Assembly (NCBI GenBank): GCA_900543505.1
Contig: UQSB01000035.1
Span: 1-23,082 of the forward strand
Reading direction: 5' to 3'
Length of the DNA stretch: 23,082 nucleotides
Source: an uncultured Collinsella sp.
GTDB lineage: Bacteria > Actinomycetota > Coriobacteriia > Coriobacteriales > Coriobacteriaceae
This document shows positions 1 through 7,596 of this stretch, in pieces. Positions within the stretch are counted from its first letter, which is position 1; each line of letters opens with the position of its first letter. Position numbers and translations under genes: made by a program. A model generated the notes under the pieces. That model saw nothing but the letters and a program-made list of their open reading frames with translations, ran no database searches and had not been told where the DNA came from.

Positions 1-1
1 T

Positions 2-67
2 TTGGGGTCGTGCGGCAGCTGCGGCGCTGTCGCGCCTGCTGCCTTGGGTGACTTTGGGGTCGATTGA
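2..67 (+). CDS. Possible C-terminal tail of a gene cut by the window edge
   Basis: An open frame runs from base 2 to a TGA at 65-67 and would encode 21 residues with a CGSCG-like cysteine cluster and an acidic end. It is the only frame here that resembles a protein tail, but it is too short to identify, and another frame is also open to about base 51. It may simply be intergenic DNA. Confidence 0.2.
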   Translation: MGSCGSCGAVAPAALGDFGVD

Positions 68-94
68 GGTTGTCTGCACAATTCGCGGTATTAT
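64..94 (+). promoter_or_regulatory. Candidate promoter of the methyltransferase gene
   Basis: TTGAGG (64-69) and TATTAT (89-94) resemble sigma-70 -35 and -10 boxes. The 19-bp spacer is longer than ideal. The placement, 27 bp before the GTG start, leaves room for a short leader with the AAAGGAG ribosome binding site at 109-115. Confidence 0.3.
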
Positions 95-121
95 GTTGCG
101 AAGTTTTGAAAGGAGCCGCTG

Positions 122-700
122 GTGGTCACGACGACGTTTGCCTCGCCTTTGGGCGAAATCTTGCTTGCCGCTGATGGCCGCGGTCTGACGGGGCTTTGGT
201 TTGAGGGACAGGAGCATTTTGGCTCCACGCTTCTCCGGGAAGACTCCGAACATGTTGAAGGCGCTGACGCGGTTTCCGGTACCGGTGGGATGTCTCCGGT
301 GAGTCCGGTAAATGGTGCGGCCTCTTCGGTGCTTGAGCGTTCCTGGGCTTGGCTGAATGCTTATTTTGCAGGGCAGGAACCTCGGTTTACGCCGCCGTTG
401 CATATGATCGGTACGGCGTTCCAGCGCGAGGTTTGGTTTGAGCTGCTTTCTATCCCACGTGGCGAAGTCGCTACATATGGCGAGATTGCCCAGCGTATTG
501 CGGCTCGACATCGTGTGCCGGGAAATGAGGCGCCCGTCGTGTCTCCTCGTGCGGTGGGGGCTGCGGTTGCGCGTAATCCCATTTCGATAATCGTGCCGTG
601 CCATCGCGTGGTCGCGGCCGACGGATCGCTCAACGGATATGCCGGCGGGCTTGATCGCAAGGAGTGGCTGCTTCGGCTTGAGGGCGCGTACGAGGACTAA
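122..700 (+). CDS. ogt: Methylated-DNA--protein-cysteine methyltransferase
   Basis: Suicide repair enzyme that moves a methyl group from O6-methylguanine (and O4-methylthymine) in DNA to its own cysteine. The 192-aa product carries the family's active site IIVPCHRV with acceptor Cys160-His161-Arg162. The preceding helix AVGAAVARNP and the closing GYAGGLDRK and LLRLEG motifs are also present. The GTG start is supported by AAAGGAG at 109-115, six bases upstream. Length fits the Ogt/MGMT class without an AdaA domain. Residues about 45-70, between the N-terminal domain and the catalytic domain, are a low-complexity Gly/Ser/Pro insertion and probably a linker. It stands alone, facing the convergent antiporter gene. 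The family call is firm; the choice between ogt and mgmt names is convention. Confidence 0.93.
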   Translation: MVTTTFASPLGEILLAADGRGLTGLWFEGQEHFGSTLLREDSEHVEGADAVSGTGGMSPVSPVNGAASSVLERSWAWLNAYFAGQEPRFTPPLHMIGTAFQREVWFELLSIPRGEVATYGEIAQRIAARHRVPGNEAPVVSPRAVGAAVARNPISIIVPCHRVVAADGSLNGYAGGLDRKEWLLRLEGAYED

Positions 701-740
701 CGTTCGGGCACTTTGCATAGCCAGGACGCCATGAAAGAAT

Positions 741-880
741 GGGACGCGCTTTCCGAATGGAGGCCCGGGCGGAAACCACGTCCCGGAATTCCGTTTTAAA
801 GCGGGACACGCTTTCCGAATGGCGTCCCAAGCGGAAACCACGTCCCGGAATACAGCCTCAGAGTGGGACGCCGTTTCCGG
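741..880. repeat. 62-bp tandem repeat of imperfect hairpins (2.3 units)
   Basis: Units start at 741, 803 and 865, an exact 62-bp period; the third is only the first ~16 bases. In each full unit a left arm starting GGGAC and ending TTTCCG (741-755; 803-817) faces a right arm CGGAAACCACGTCCC (770-784; 832-846), giving 12-13 pairs of 15 around a 14-nt loop. The right arms are identical while the loops and spacers differ, so the stem sequence seems conserved. It fills the gap between two convergent genes and could end transcription from both sides, although no U-tract follows. Confidence 0.8.
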
Positions 881-906
881 TTGAGACCACCTGCTTGAGC
901 ATCTTT

Positions 907-2157
907 CTACGCTCGCTTTTGCAGTGCATAGATCGATTTGTCCATGTTGAACAGGTAAGCCACGACGCAGACAATAAAGAAAATCGGCAGATTGCCAAAG
1001 CCAAAGACCTCGCAGCCAATAAGGATGGGCGCGAGCAGCGTGTTGGTGGCGCTGCCAAAGACGGCGGCATAACCCAGCGCGGCGCAGAGCTCGACGGGCA
1101 TGCCGAGAATCCCGGCGAGCATGACACCCAGACTGGCCCCGATGGAGAACAGCGGCGTCACCTCGCCACCCTGATAACCTGCGGCAAGCGTGGCGATGGT
1201 GAGTGCGAATTTGAGCGCCCAGTCCCAAGGCATGATGGCGATCTTGCCTTCACCGTTGAGCGCCGCTGATATCAGGTTGGTGCCAAGTCCGCAGTATCGC
1301 CCCTGCCACAGTGCGAACAGGATCGCCGACAGCGCAAGGCCCATAACGGCAACGCGCATGTAAGGGTTGGGGAGCAGCCGCGCTGCAAGGGTCTTGGCAT
1401 GGGCAAGGCACCAGGCAAAAGCTCCACCTACCATACCAAACGCGATACCCAACAGCGCCAGCCGCTCAAGACCGGGGAGGTCAAGCGCATATGAGGCGAC
1501 AACGGCGACCTCAAACTTCTCGAGTCCCAAGGCGCCGGAAGTCATGCTTGCGGCGAGCGAGGCTGCGAGTGCGGGAAGCAACGCACGGTATTCCAAGCGT
1601 CCTGCGACCAGTACTTCGATGGCAAAGACCGTGGCGGCGAGAGGCGTTCGAAAGAGTCCGGCAAAGCCGGCGGCCATGCCAATAAGCAAAAACGTGTTGC
1701 CGGGGTCTCGGAAAGGCAGGCGTCGGCCGATCCAATGTGAGACGGTGGCGCCGATCTGCACGGCCACGCCCTCGCGTCCCGCACTGCCGCCAAAGAGGTG
1801 CGTCCCCCACGTGCTCAGCATAATGAGCGGCACCAAACGCGGGGAGATGGCTTTCTCGCGTCCGTGGCCCACGTCGAAGACCAGACTCATGCCGCGGTCG
1901 GTGCCCTTGCCCCAAGTGCGGTAGGCAAACACGATGGCAAGGCCCATAAGAGCGAGGAAGGGAAGGAGCAGCGTGATGTGCTCGTCGCGGAAGGCGCCGA
2001 TTGCCAGGAGCACACGACCAAAAAAGGCACAGATGGCGCCAACGATAACGCCGATAGGGATTCCGACGGCGCCCATGAGCACGAGACCGCTATAGGTGTT
2101 GACCAGGCGTTTGATTCTGCTCGAAGCGCTGCTTTCTGACATTTTGCTTTCCGACAC
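907..2157 (-). CDS. CLC-family ion/proton antiporter, probably fluoride-exporting
   Basis: Membrane antiporter of the voltage-gated chloride channel (CLC) family: about 416 aa, hydrophobic almost throughout. Glu129 in the GREGV motif (127-131) is the family's gating glutamate. At the position where chloride CLCs have the serine of GSGIP, this protein has Met90 (DRGMSLV), 39 residues before Glu129. Met at this place together with GREGV/T in place of GREGP is, as I recall, the mark of the CLC-F (EriC-F) fluoride/proton antiporters. The inferred role is export of toxic fluoride. The start is either GTG at 2157 or ATG at 2142; the second has GGAAAG four bases upstream, so a 411-aa product is equally possible. 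No canonical fluoride riboswitch was recognised upstream. Family certain, ion inferred. Confidence 0.88.
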   Translation of the reverse strand: MSESKMSESSASSRIKRLVNTYSGLVLMGAVGIPIGVIVGAICAFFGRVLLAIGAFRDEHITLLLPFLALMGLAIVFAYRTWGKGTDRGMSLVFDVGHGREKAISPRLVPLIMLSTWGTHLFGGSAGREGVAVQIGATVSHWIGRRLPFRDPGNTFLLIGMAAGFAGLFRTPLAATVFAIEVLVAGRLEYRALLPALAASLAASMTSGALGLEKFEVAVVASYALDLPGLERLALLGIAFGMVGGAFAWCLAHAKTLAARLLPNPYMRVAVMGLALSAILFALWQGRYCGLGTNLISAALNGEGKIAIMPWDWALKFALTIATLAAGYQGGEVTPLFSIGASLGVMLAGILGMPVELCAALGYAAVFGSATNTLLAPILIGCEVFGFGNLPIFFIVCVVAYLFNMDKSIYALQKRA

Positions 2158-2172
2158 TTGCTCTCTTGATAG

Positions 2173-2216
2173 AAAAAGAGCTGGAGTTGCGCATCGTTGA
2201 GAGGCTTTCCAGCTTT
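2173..2216 (-). terminator. Terminator-like hairpin in the antiporter leader (possible attenuator)
   Basis: Read on the minus strand, AGCTGGA (2214-2208) pairs perfectly with TCCAGCT (2185-2179) and is followed by CTTTTT (to 2173). That is the layout of an intrinsic terminator, with a 22-nt loop. It lies between the candidate promoter and the antiporter start codon, so it would act as a conditional stop. The stem is only 7 bp, so it may be weak or chance. Confidence 0.4.
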
Positions 2217-2227
2217 AGCAAAACAAA

Positions 2228-2254
2228 CTTATAAGATGCGACGGGCCGCGTCAA
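2228..2254 (-). promoter_or_regulatory. Candidate promoter of the antiporter gene
   Basis: On the minus strand TTGACG (2254-2249) and TATAAG (2233-2228) match -35 and -10 consensus well, but the spacer is 15 bp, shorter than the usual 16-18. Transcription would start near 2221 and pass through the hairpin at 2173-2216 before the gene. Confidence 0.45.
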
Positions 2255-2327
2255 GATAATTACCGGACGGCCTAGGAGGCGGCTGGTTGGCTGGCTTAAA
2301 ACCTAGCGCGTGAAATGACGCCCCACG

Positions 2328-2966
2328 CTATTCAGCGCGCTTGATAGGATGACGAACCACAGTCTTAAGTTTCTCCGGTGCACATTTGCGTGGATCGGAG
2401 AGATAGATTTCGTGATGTAAACGGGTGTCTGAGAAGTCGGGGGCATAGCCCTGTTCGGTCGCGTATTCATGCATGGCGTCTACGGTTGTCGGCTCGCTGT
2501 CATAGGGTCCGGTATGCATGCACTGAACGCAGAGACCCTCATCAACTTTAAGCAGCTCAACAGCGGTAAAGTCTAGTTTCTTTTTGGCCGTGGCTTCAGC
2601 GACTGCCCAGTCAAAATCATCTCGGCTGACGAAATCGGGCAGGCGGATGCACGAGATAAAGTTGAAATCGTCCTTGCGTACATAATCGACGTCGCCGCTC
2701 GGGGGGTCTTGCCACCAGAAACCCTCGAGCGGCGGTACCACAAAGTCGAAATAGCCCTCGATGCTCCTTGGGCCTTTCTTCGACATCTTGACGGTATAGG
2801 CGATGCCGTAAAGTAGCGGCAGGGCGTTTTGATACTCGCCACCTTCGGTATTTGGGTCGCCCTTTCCGCGAACGGCAACGTAGTTCATAGGCGGGACAGT
2901 TACGATGCTCGGCTTGCTTGCAGGTTTGTAGAGCTCCTTGCATTCCTTCTTAAAGTCGAACGCCAT
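2328..2966 (-). CDS. GyrI-like small-molecule-binding domain protein
   Basis: A 212-aa soluble protein of the GyrI-like/effector-binding family (the fold of SbmC/GyrI and of the BmrR and Rob ligand domains), without a DNA-binding domain. Visible family traits are the early PPMNYVAVRGKGDP segment, the GYFDFVVPPLEGFW strand region, the CMHTGPYDSEP turn and a C-terminal HHEIYLSDPRK strand. Members bind hydrophobic or cationic small molecules, some act as hydrolases, and E. coli GyrI inhibits DNA gyrase. The start is supported by AAAGGCGG about 6 bases upstream. A perfect SOS-type palindrome lies 57 bp upstream (3023-3036), so damage induction is likely. The exact ligand or target cannot be read from the sequence. 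Confidence 0.85.
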   Translation of the reverse strand: MAFDFKKECKELYKPASKPSIVTVPPMNYVAVRGKGDPNTEGGEYQNALPLLYGIAYTVKMSKKGPRSIEGYFDFVVPPLEGFWWQDPPSGDVDYVRKDDFNFISCIRLPDFVSRDDFDWAVAEATAKKKLDFTAVELLKVDEGLCVQCMHTGPYDSEPTTVDAMHEYATEQGYAPDFSDTRLHHEIYLSDPRKCAPEKLKTVVRHPIKRAE

Positions 2967-3007
2967 GTTGGCCGCCTTTCTGCGTATTGGCCTGCTTAGA
3001 TAGTTGA

Positions 3008-3018
3008 ATCATATCATA
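3008..3018 (-). promoter_or_regulatory. Candidate -10 region of the GyrI-like gene
   Basis: Two overlapping TATGAT hexamers occur on the minus strand (3018-3013 and 3013-3008). No good -35 is seen; the matching position falls at the upstream edge of or inside the SOS box at 3023-3036, so a repressor bound there would block polymerase. Confidence 0.45.
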
Positions 3019-3022
3019 GAAA

Positions 3023-3036
3023 CGAACAGCTGTTCG
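3023..3036 (-). promoter_or_regulatory. LexA (SOS) box upstream of the GyrI-like gene
   Basis: CGAACAGCTGTTCG is a perfect 14-bp palindrome of the form CGAAC-N4-GTTCG, the operator bound by LexA (DinR) in Bacillus and actinobacteria. It overlaps the promoter spacer of the minus-strand GyrI-like gene. The opposite gene starts 203 bp away at 3239, so this box most likely serves the GyrI-like gene. Confidence 0.7.
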
Positions 3037-3149
3037 AATTATTTGGCTGACAGATTGAGATGCGTGCGTTGTGCTTGGCGGTCGGCCTGACCCCGTCGAT
3101 GATTTCTCGGCCTCCCCGGCGCCTCATCTATAGCTGCCGTTTCCCCCAT

Positions 3150-3189
3150 ATAAAACCTGCCAAAATAAACCTGTCCCTTTTTGGTAGGT
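3150..3189 (-). repeat. 40-bp dispersed hairpin element, copy A
   Basis: Minus-strand copy of the element also found at 6711, 12764 and 13971. The ends form an inverted repeat (ACCTACCAAAA against TTTTGGCAGGT on the minus strand) around a loop containing AGGGACAGG. It lies in the 272-bp gap between two divergent genes, 49 bp before the ABC ATPase start. The rest of that gap (3041-3149) shows no gene. Confidence 0.8.
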
Positions 3190-3238
3190 GGGAAATGGGT
3201 AATACTAAAGAGTTATCCGACCAGATGGGAATTAATCG

Positions 3239-3940
<702 letters not shown>

Positions 3941-3945
3941 CGCCC

Positions 3946-6711
3946 ATGGACCAGGACCGCCAAAACAGCCAGCGCCGCGACGCGCAGAACACGGAGCGCG
4001 AGCAGGATTTTACGACCTACCGCACCGCCCAAAGCTCAAACGACATGGTGCCGATGGTTTTTCGCCGTAGCATCTACCGCACAATCCGAGGCAGTCTTAA
4101 GCGCTTCTTATCCATCGTCGTAATCACGGCGCTCGGCGTGAGCGTGATGTGCGGCCTCAAGGCGGGTTGCGAGGATCTGTGCGATTCGGTCGATGCCTAT
4201 TTTGACCAGCAGAATGTTTATGACATCAACGTGCAGTCGACCTATGGTCTGACCGATGACGATCTTGCTGCGATCCAAGAGGTCGATGGCGTCGAGACGG
4301 CCGAGGGCATCTACACCGAGACTGCCTACACCGCCGTGGGCACAACGCGCGAGCGCGTGGTTGTCCAGAGCCTTTCCAGGGAGAATATCGATCAACCGGT
4401 GCTGTTGAGCGGCGATTTGCCCGAGTGTGCCGGCGAGGTCGCGGTGACCTCACGTTTTTTGAAGGCTTCGGGCAAGAAAATCGGCGATACGGTGAGCTTT
4501 GCCGCCAACGATGCGAGCTCGTCGAACCAAAGCGCCAAGGACCAGTTTGCCGATGGGGACTACACCATCACGGCAGAGGTTCTCGATCCCACCGACGTGA
4601 GCTCCGACTCGACGGTCAACGCCTTCCGTGCTGCTTCGACTGCGGACTACAAGTTCTACGTGAGCGAGGATGCCGCGACATCTTCTTCCTACTCCGCTGT
4701 CCACGTGGTCGTCGAGGGAGCCAAGAGCCTCAACTCCTATTCGGATGCCTACTCGGCAAAGATCAATGAGGTCAAGGGCAATATCGAGAAGATCCGCGAG
4801 GAGCGTGAGAAGGCGCGCACTCAGGAGCTGACGGTCGACACACCGGCGAGCTTGGACGCGGCTGAGCGTCAGGCGAATATGGTCTTTGGGATCGAGCAGG
4901 ACAACATCAATCGCATGGCCGAGGGCAGCGACGAGCGTGCGCAGGCGCAAGCCGACCTGGACCAGCGCCGCGCCGCCGCCGACCAGCAGTTTGCCGATGC
5001 CCGCGCCGAGCTCTCTGACCTGGGCGAATGCACCTGGTACATCCAGGACCGCGGCAATATCGCAAGCTACTCGAGCGTCGAGAGCGATAGTTCTTCGATC
5101 GAGGCCATCGCCACGGTGTTCCCGTTCATCTTCTTTATCGTCGCCGTGCTTATCAGCCTCACCACCGCCACCCGCATGGTCGAGGAGGAGCGCACGCTTA
5201 TTGGCCTGTACAAGGCGCTCGGCTATTCACGCGGGCGTATCCTGTCCAAATATGTGGACTACTCGCTGTGGGCGTGTCTGATCGGTGGCGTGCTCGGCAA
5301 TATCATCGGATTTGTGGGTCTGCCGCTGTTCTTGTTTACGGTGTTCGACGACATGTACTCGCTGCCCCAGATGCTACTTTCGTACGACATCGTGTCCTCG
5401 ATCGTTTCGGTGGCGCTGTTTGCCGTGGGCGTGGTGGGAGCCACGATTATCGCCTGCCGCCACGAGATGGCCGAGACCCCTGCCTCGCTCATGCGTCCCA
5501 AGGCTCCGCCCGCCGGCTCGCGCATCCTGCTCGAGCGTATCGGATTTATCTGGCGCCGCATGGGCTTCTTAAACAAGGTGGCGGCGCGTAACCTGTTCCG
5601 CTACAAAAAGCGCGCCTTTATGACCATCTTTGGCATTGCGGGCTGCACGGCGCTTGTGATTTGCGGTATGGGCATCCGTGATACGTCGGTCGCGCTGTCG
5701 CCCAAGCAGTACGGGCACATCACACGCTACGACCTGCTGGCGGTCGCCAATCCCGACGATTATTCGCAGACGTGCGCGGCGCTCGACGAGCGAAGCGCAG
5801 CCAAGGATTCCGACGTGACCGTGACTTCGACGCTGCCGATTATGACCGACAACGTCACCTTTACATTTGGCGGCAAGAGCGAGACCGTGCAACTGATCGT
5901 GGTGCCCGATGACCGCGCGAACGACCTGGACGACTACGTGTGTCTCGAGGACGAGTCCAAAGAACTGCTCGCCCTGCGTGGCGGAGATGTGTATTTGAGC
6001 AAGAGCTCTCAGCTGGTGCTGGGGATCAAGCCGGGCGATACGGCACACGTCCAGGATTCGTCGCTCAATGTTGCCAAGGTCAAGGTCAGCGACATTTCGC
6101 TCAACTATCTGGGCAACACGCTTAACATGACGCAGAGCACCTATGAGCGCGCATTCGGTCGAAGCGCGCGCCTCAACGGCATCCTTGCGCTGCTTAAGGG
6201 TTCGTCGGCCGATCAGATTGCGTTTACCAACCGTCTTAAGAGCGATGGTTGGATTACGCTGTCGAGTACCGCCGAGCATTGGGAAAACTATGAGGCAAAC
6301 TTTACGATTATCAATTCGGTCGTGGTGCTTGTGACCTTTATGGCGGCGTGCCTGTCGTTTGTGGTGGTATTCACGTTGTCTAACACCAACATCTCGGAGC
6401 GCGAACGCGAGCTGGCGACTATCAAGGTGCTGGGCTTCCGTCGTGGTGAGGTACACCACTACGTTAACAAGGAGACGCTGATCCTCACGGCGATTGGCGC
6501 CGCGCTGGGCGTGCCGCTGGGTGGCCTGCTTACCGAGAGCTTTACGTACATCCTGCAGATGCCGTCGCTGTACTTTGACGTCGAAGTCGAGCCGCTGAGC
6601 TACGCGCTTGCCGTGGTGCTTTCCTTTGGCTTTACGTTTATCGTCAACCTAGCCACCAATCGTACCCTCAACAAGATCGACATGGTCGGCGCCCTCAAGA
6701 GCGCCGAGTAA
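3946..6711 (+). CDS. Large FtsX-like ABC transporter permease
   Basis: Membrane partner of the preceding ATPase, about 921 aa from ATG 3946; a GTG at 3934 would add four residues and overlap the ATPase stop. In 925-aa numbering, a first membrane helix lies near 59-76. A long extracytoplasmic domain follows, with a charged helical, probably coiled-coil stretch near 275-360 rich in Glu, Arg, Ala and Gln. The first FtsX domain has helices near 392-412, 445-465 and 489-508. After another helix near 559-580 and a second extracytoplasmic domain, a second FtsX domain has helices near 790-812, 845-865 and 887-908. Both FtsX domains carry the ERTLIGLYKALGYSRG and ERELATIKVLGFRRGE coupling segments that contact the ATPase. 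Duplicated FtsX with a coiled coil suggests export of lipids, peptides or wall-active compounds; substrate unknown. Confidence 0.92.
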   Translation: MDQDRQNSQRRDAQNTEREQDFTTYRTAQSSNDMVPMVFRRSIYRTIRGSLKRFLSIVVITALGVSVMCGLKAGCEDLCDSVDAYFDQQNVYDINVQSTYGLTDDDLAAIQEVDGVETAEGIYTETAYTAVGTTRERVVVQSLSRENIDQPVLLSGDLPECAGEVAVTSRFLKASGKKIGDTVSFAANDASSSNQSAKDQFADGDYTITAEVLDPTDVSSDSTVNAFRAASTADYKFYVSEDAATSSSYSAVHVVVEGAKSLNSYSDAYSAKINEVKGNIEKIREEREKARTQELTVDTPASLDAAERQANMVFGIEQDNINRMAEGSDERAQAQADLDQRRAAADQQFADARAELSDLGECTWYIQDRGNIASYSSVESDSSSIEAIATVFPFIFFIVAVLISLTTATRMVEEERTLIGLYKALGYSRGRILSKYVDYSLWACLIGGVLGNIIGFVGLPLFLFTVFDDMYSLPQMLLSYDIVSSIVSVALFAVGVVGATIIACRHEMAETPASLMRPKAPPAGSRILLERIGFIWRRMGFLNKVAARNLFRYKKRAFMTIFGIAGCTALVICGMGIRDTSVALSPKQYGHITRYDLLAVANPDDYSQTCAALDERSAAKDSDVTVTSTLPIMTDNVTFTFGGKSETVQLIVVPDDRANDLDDYVCLEDESKELLALRGGDVYLSKSSQLVLGIKPGDTAHVQDSSLNVAKVKVSDISLNYLGNTLNMTQSTYERAFGRSARLNGILALLKGSSADQIAFTNRLKSDGWITLSSTAEHWENYEANFTIINSVVVLVTFMAACLSFVVVFTLSNTNISERERELATIKVLGFRRGEVHHYVNKETLILTAIGAALGVPLGGLLTESFTYILQMPSLYFDVEVEPLSYALAVVLSFGFTFIVNLATNRTLNKIDMVGALKSAE

Positions 6712-6750
6712 CCTGCCAAAAAGGGACAGGTTTATTTTGGCAGGTTTTAT
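6711..6750 (+). repeat. 40-bp dispersed hairpin element, copy B
   Basis: The first base of the element is the last base of the permease stop codon (TAA 6709-6711). The arms ACCTGCCAAAA and TTTTGGCAGGT pair perfectly around a 17-nt loop and are followed by TTTAT, so it could act as a weak terminator. It is directly followed by a much stronger GC-rich hairpin. Confidence 0.85.
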
Positions 6751-6752
6751 CT

Positions 6753-6800
6753 GGGCGAACGCCGGACAACCATTAGGTGGCCCGGCGTTCGCCCCGTTTT
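6753..6800 (+). terminator. Intrinsic terminator of the ABC exporter operon
   Basis: GGGCGAACGCCGG (6753-6765) and CCGGCGTTCGCCC (6782-6794) form a perfect 13-bp stem with a 16-nt loop, followed by CGTTTT. It sits between convergent genes and may also stop transcription of the unknown gene on the minus strand, although the tail on that side is A-rich rather than T-rich. Confidence 0.8.
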
Positions 6801-6827
6801 GCTGGGGATGTCTGTCGTTCAGTGCTC

Positions 6828-7148
6828 TTACTGGCCAATCCAGTGTTGCGCATAGCTCTTAATGTCCTCGGTAAAACCGTCAAGGTCGTCAAGGGTGATC
6901 ACGCTGTCGATAAGCAAATTGGCTATCTCGCGGTGCATTGTGCTGCGGCGAATGTCGTTTGCAATTACGCCTGAGGACAGCTTGTCTCTATTGAGGCGCT
7001 CTTCTAGTGTCCAAAATCTACTGGACGCTTCGCTGTCGCCGTTCAGCATCTCAACGTACTGGGCGATGAGCTTTTCCATATAACGTTCTTGCCATTGAGG
7101 AAGCATTTTCTTAAATAGCTTCCAGTCGCTTTCGGCTACGTCGCGCAT
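6828..7148 (-). CDS. Small protein of unknown function
   Basis: A 106-aa soluble, mostly helical and acidic protein that I cannot assign to a named family. It resembles ~100-aa unknown proteins of Firmicutes and Actinobacteria that begin with a DWKLFKKMLPQWQERYMEKLI-like helix and end with a LDDLDGF segment; some relatives carry dubious transporter labels, but no membrane segment is visible here. The start at 7148 is preferred over an in-frame ATG at 7190 because GGAGG lies four bases upstream of it. The gene is visibly more AT-rich than its neighbours and lies in a repeat-rich gap, which hints at recent acquisition. It appears to be transcribed alone. Confidence 0.7.
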   Translation of the reverse strand: MRDVAESDWKLFKKMLPQWQERYMEKLIAQYVEMLNGDSEASSRFWTLEERLNRDKLSSGVIANDIRRSTMHREIANLLIDSVITLDDLDGFTEDIKSYAQHWIGQ

Positions 7149-7271
7149 ATGTCCTCCGCTCGTCAAACGGGCTTTCCATTTGCCTTTCATTCTATTTGGT
7201 TTTCGCTCACAGGCGTGGATGAGAGGCTCTCTTTAGCCTTCGAGATTGGGCTTGTATGGGTCGTATGCCAC

Positions 7272-7421
7272 AAAATGGGCCTATCTACTACGTTTGCTAC
7301 CACACCCTCGACCGTGACAAAGATTATGAAATTAAAACCGCAGGTAGAGGGCTTGCCAATTTTCGGAAAAGGCGGGTATGGTCGGCCCTCTCGAGTTAAA
7401 CGTAGTAAATAGGCCCTTTTC
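7272..7421. repeat. 150-bp element with 24-bp terminal inverted repeats (MITE-like)
   Basis: The left end (7272-7295) and the reverse complement of the right end (7398-7421) agree at 21 of 24 positions, sharing GGGCCTAT and TACTACGTTT. The 102 bases between hold no open frame of note. No clear target-site duplication could be picked out. It lies in the 448-bp gap 7149-7596, which contains no gene; 7149-7271 shows nothing else recognisable. Confidence 0.6.
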
Positions 7422-7478
7422 TTGGCGCGCGGTCAGCTCAATGCTAATCTCCGTGCCGGAACTGACCCAGTTGTTTGT

Positions 7479-7547
7479 AAGTTGCGGTGATATACGGACT
7501 GTTTGGCGCTTTGGAGCTTCAAAACAGTCCCTATCTCACCGCAACTT
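7479..7547. repeat. 26-bp inverted repeat forming a long hairpin
   Basis: Arms 7479-7504 and 7522-7547 match at 24 of 26 positions (AAGTTGCGGTGA...GGACTGTTT) around a 17-nt loop. It lies 50 bp beyond the stop codon of the Xre regulator on its downstream side, so it may act as a transcription end or RNA-stabilising hairpin, though there is no long U-tract. Confidence 0.7.
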
Positions 7548-7596
7548 GGAAGGGGCAGGCGGTGTCGGATGAGTGGCGCTGGCTGGTTGGGGTGGT

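Noticed and set aside
741..880. CRISPR array
   Set aside because: Only 2.3 units, each repeat is itself a long hairpin, the spacers are partly similar to each other, and no cas genes are present.
739..1269. 176-codon plus-strand frame across the tandem repeat and the end of the antiporter gene
   Set aside because: It is produced by the repeat units and the antisense of the antiporter; no ribosome binding site or family resemblance.
2158..2330. Fluoride (crcB-motif) riboswitch
   Set aside because: I looked on the minus strand for the conserved AACCGCC-like and CUGAUGGC-like parts and did not find them; only a terminator-like hairpin is visible.
5569..6459. 296-codon frame antisense to the permease
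   Set aside because: It lies wholly inside the second half of the permease, whose FtsX motifs are clear; the product is His/Arg-rich without known motifs.
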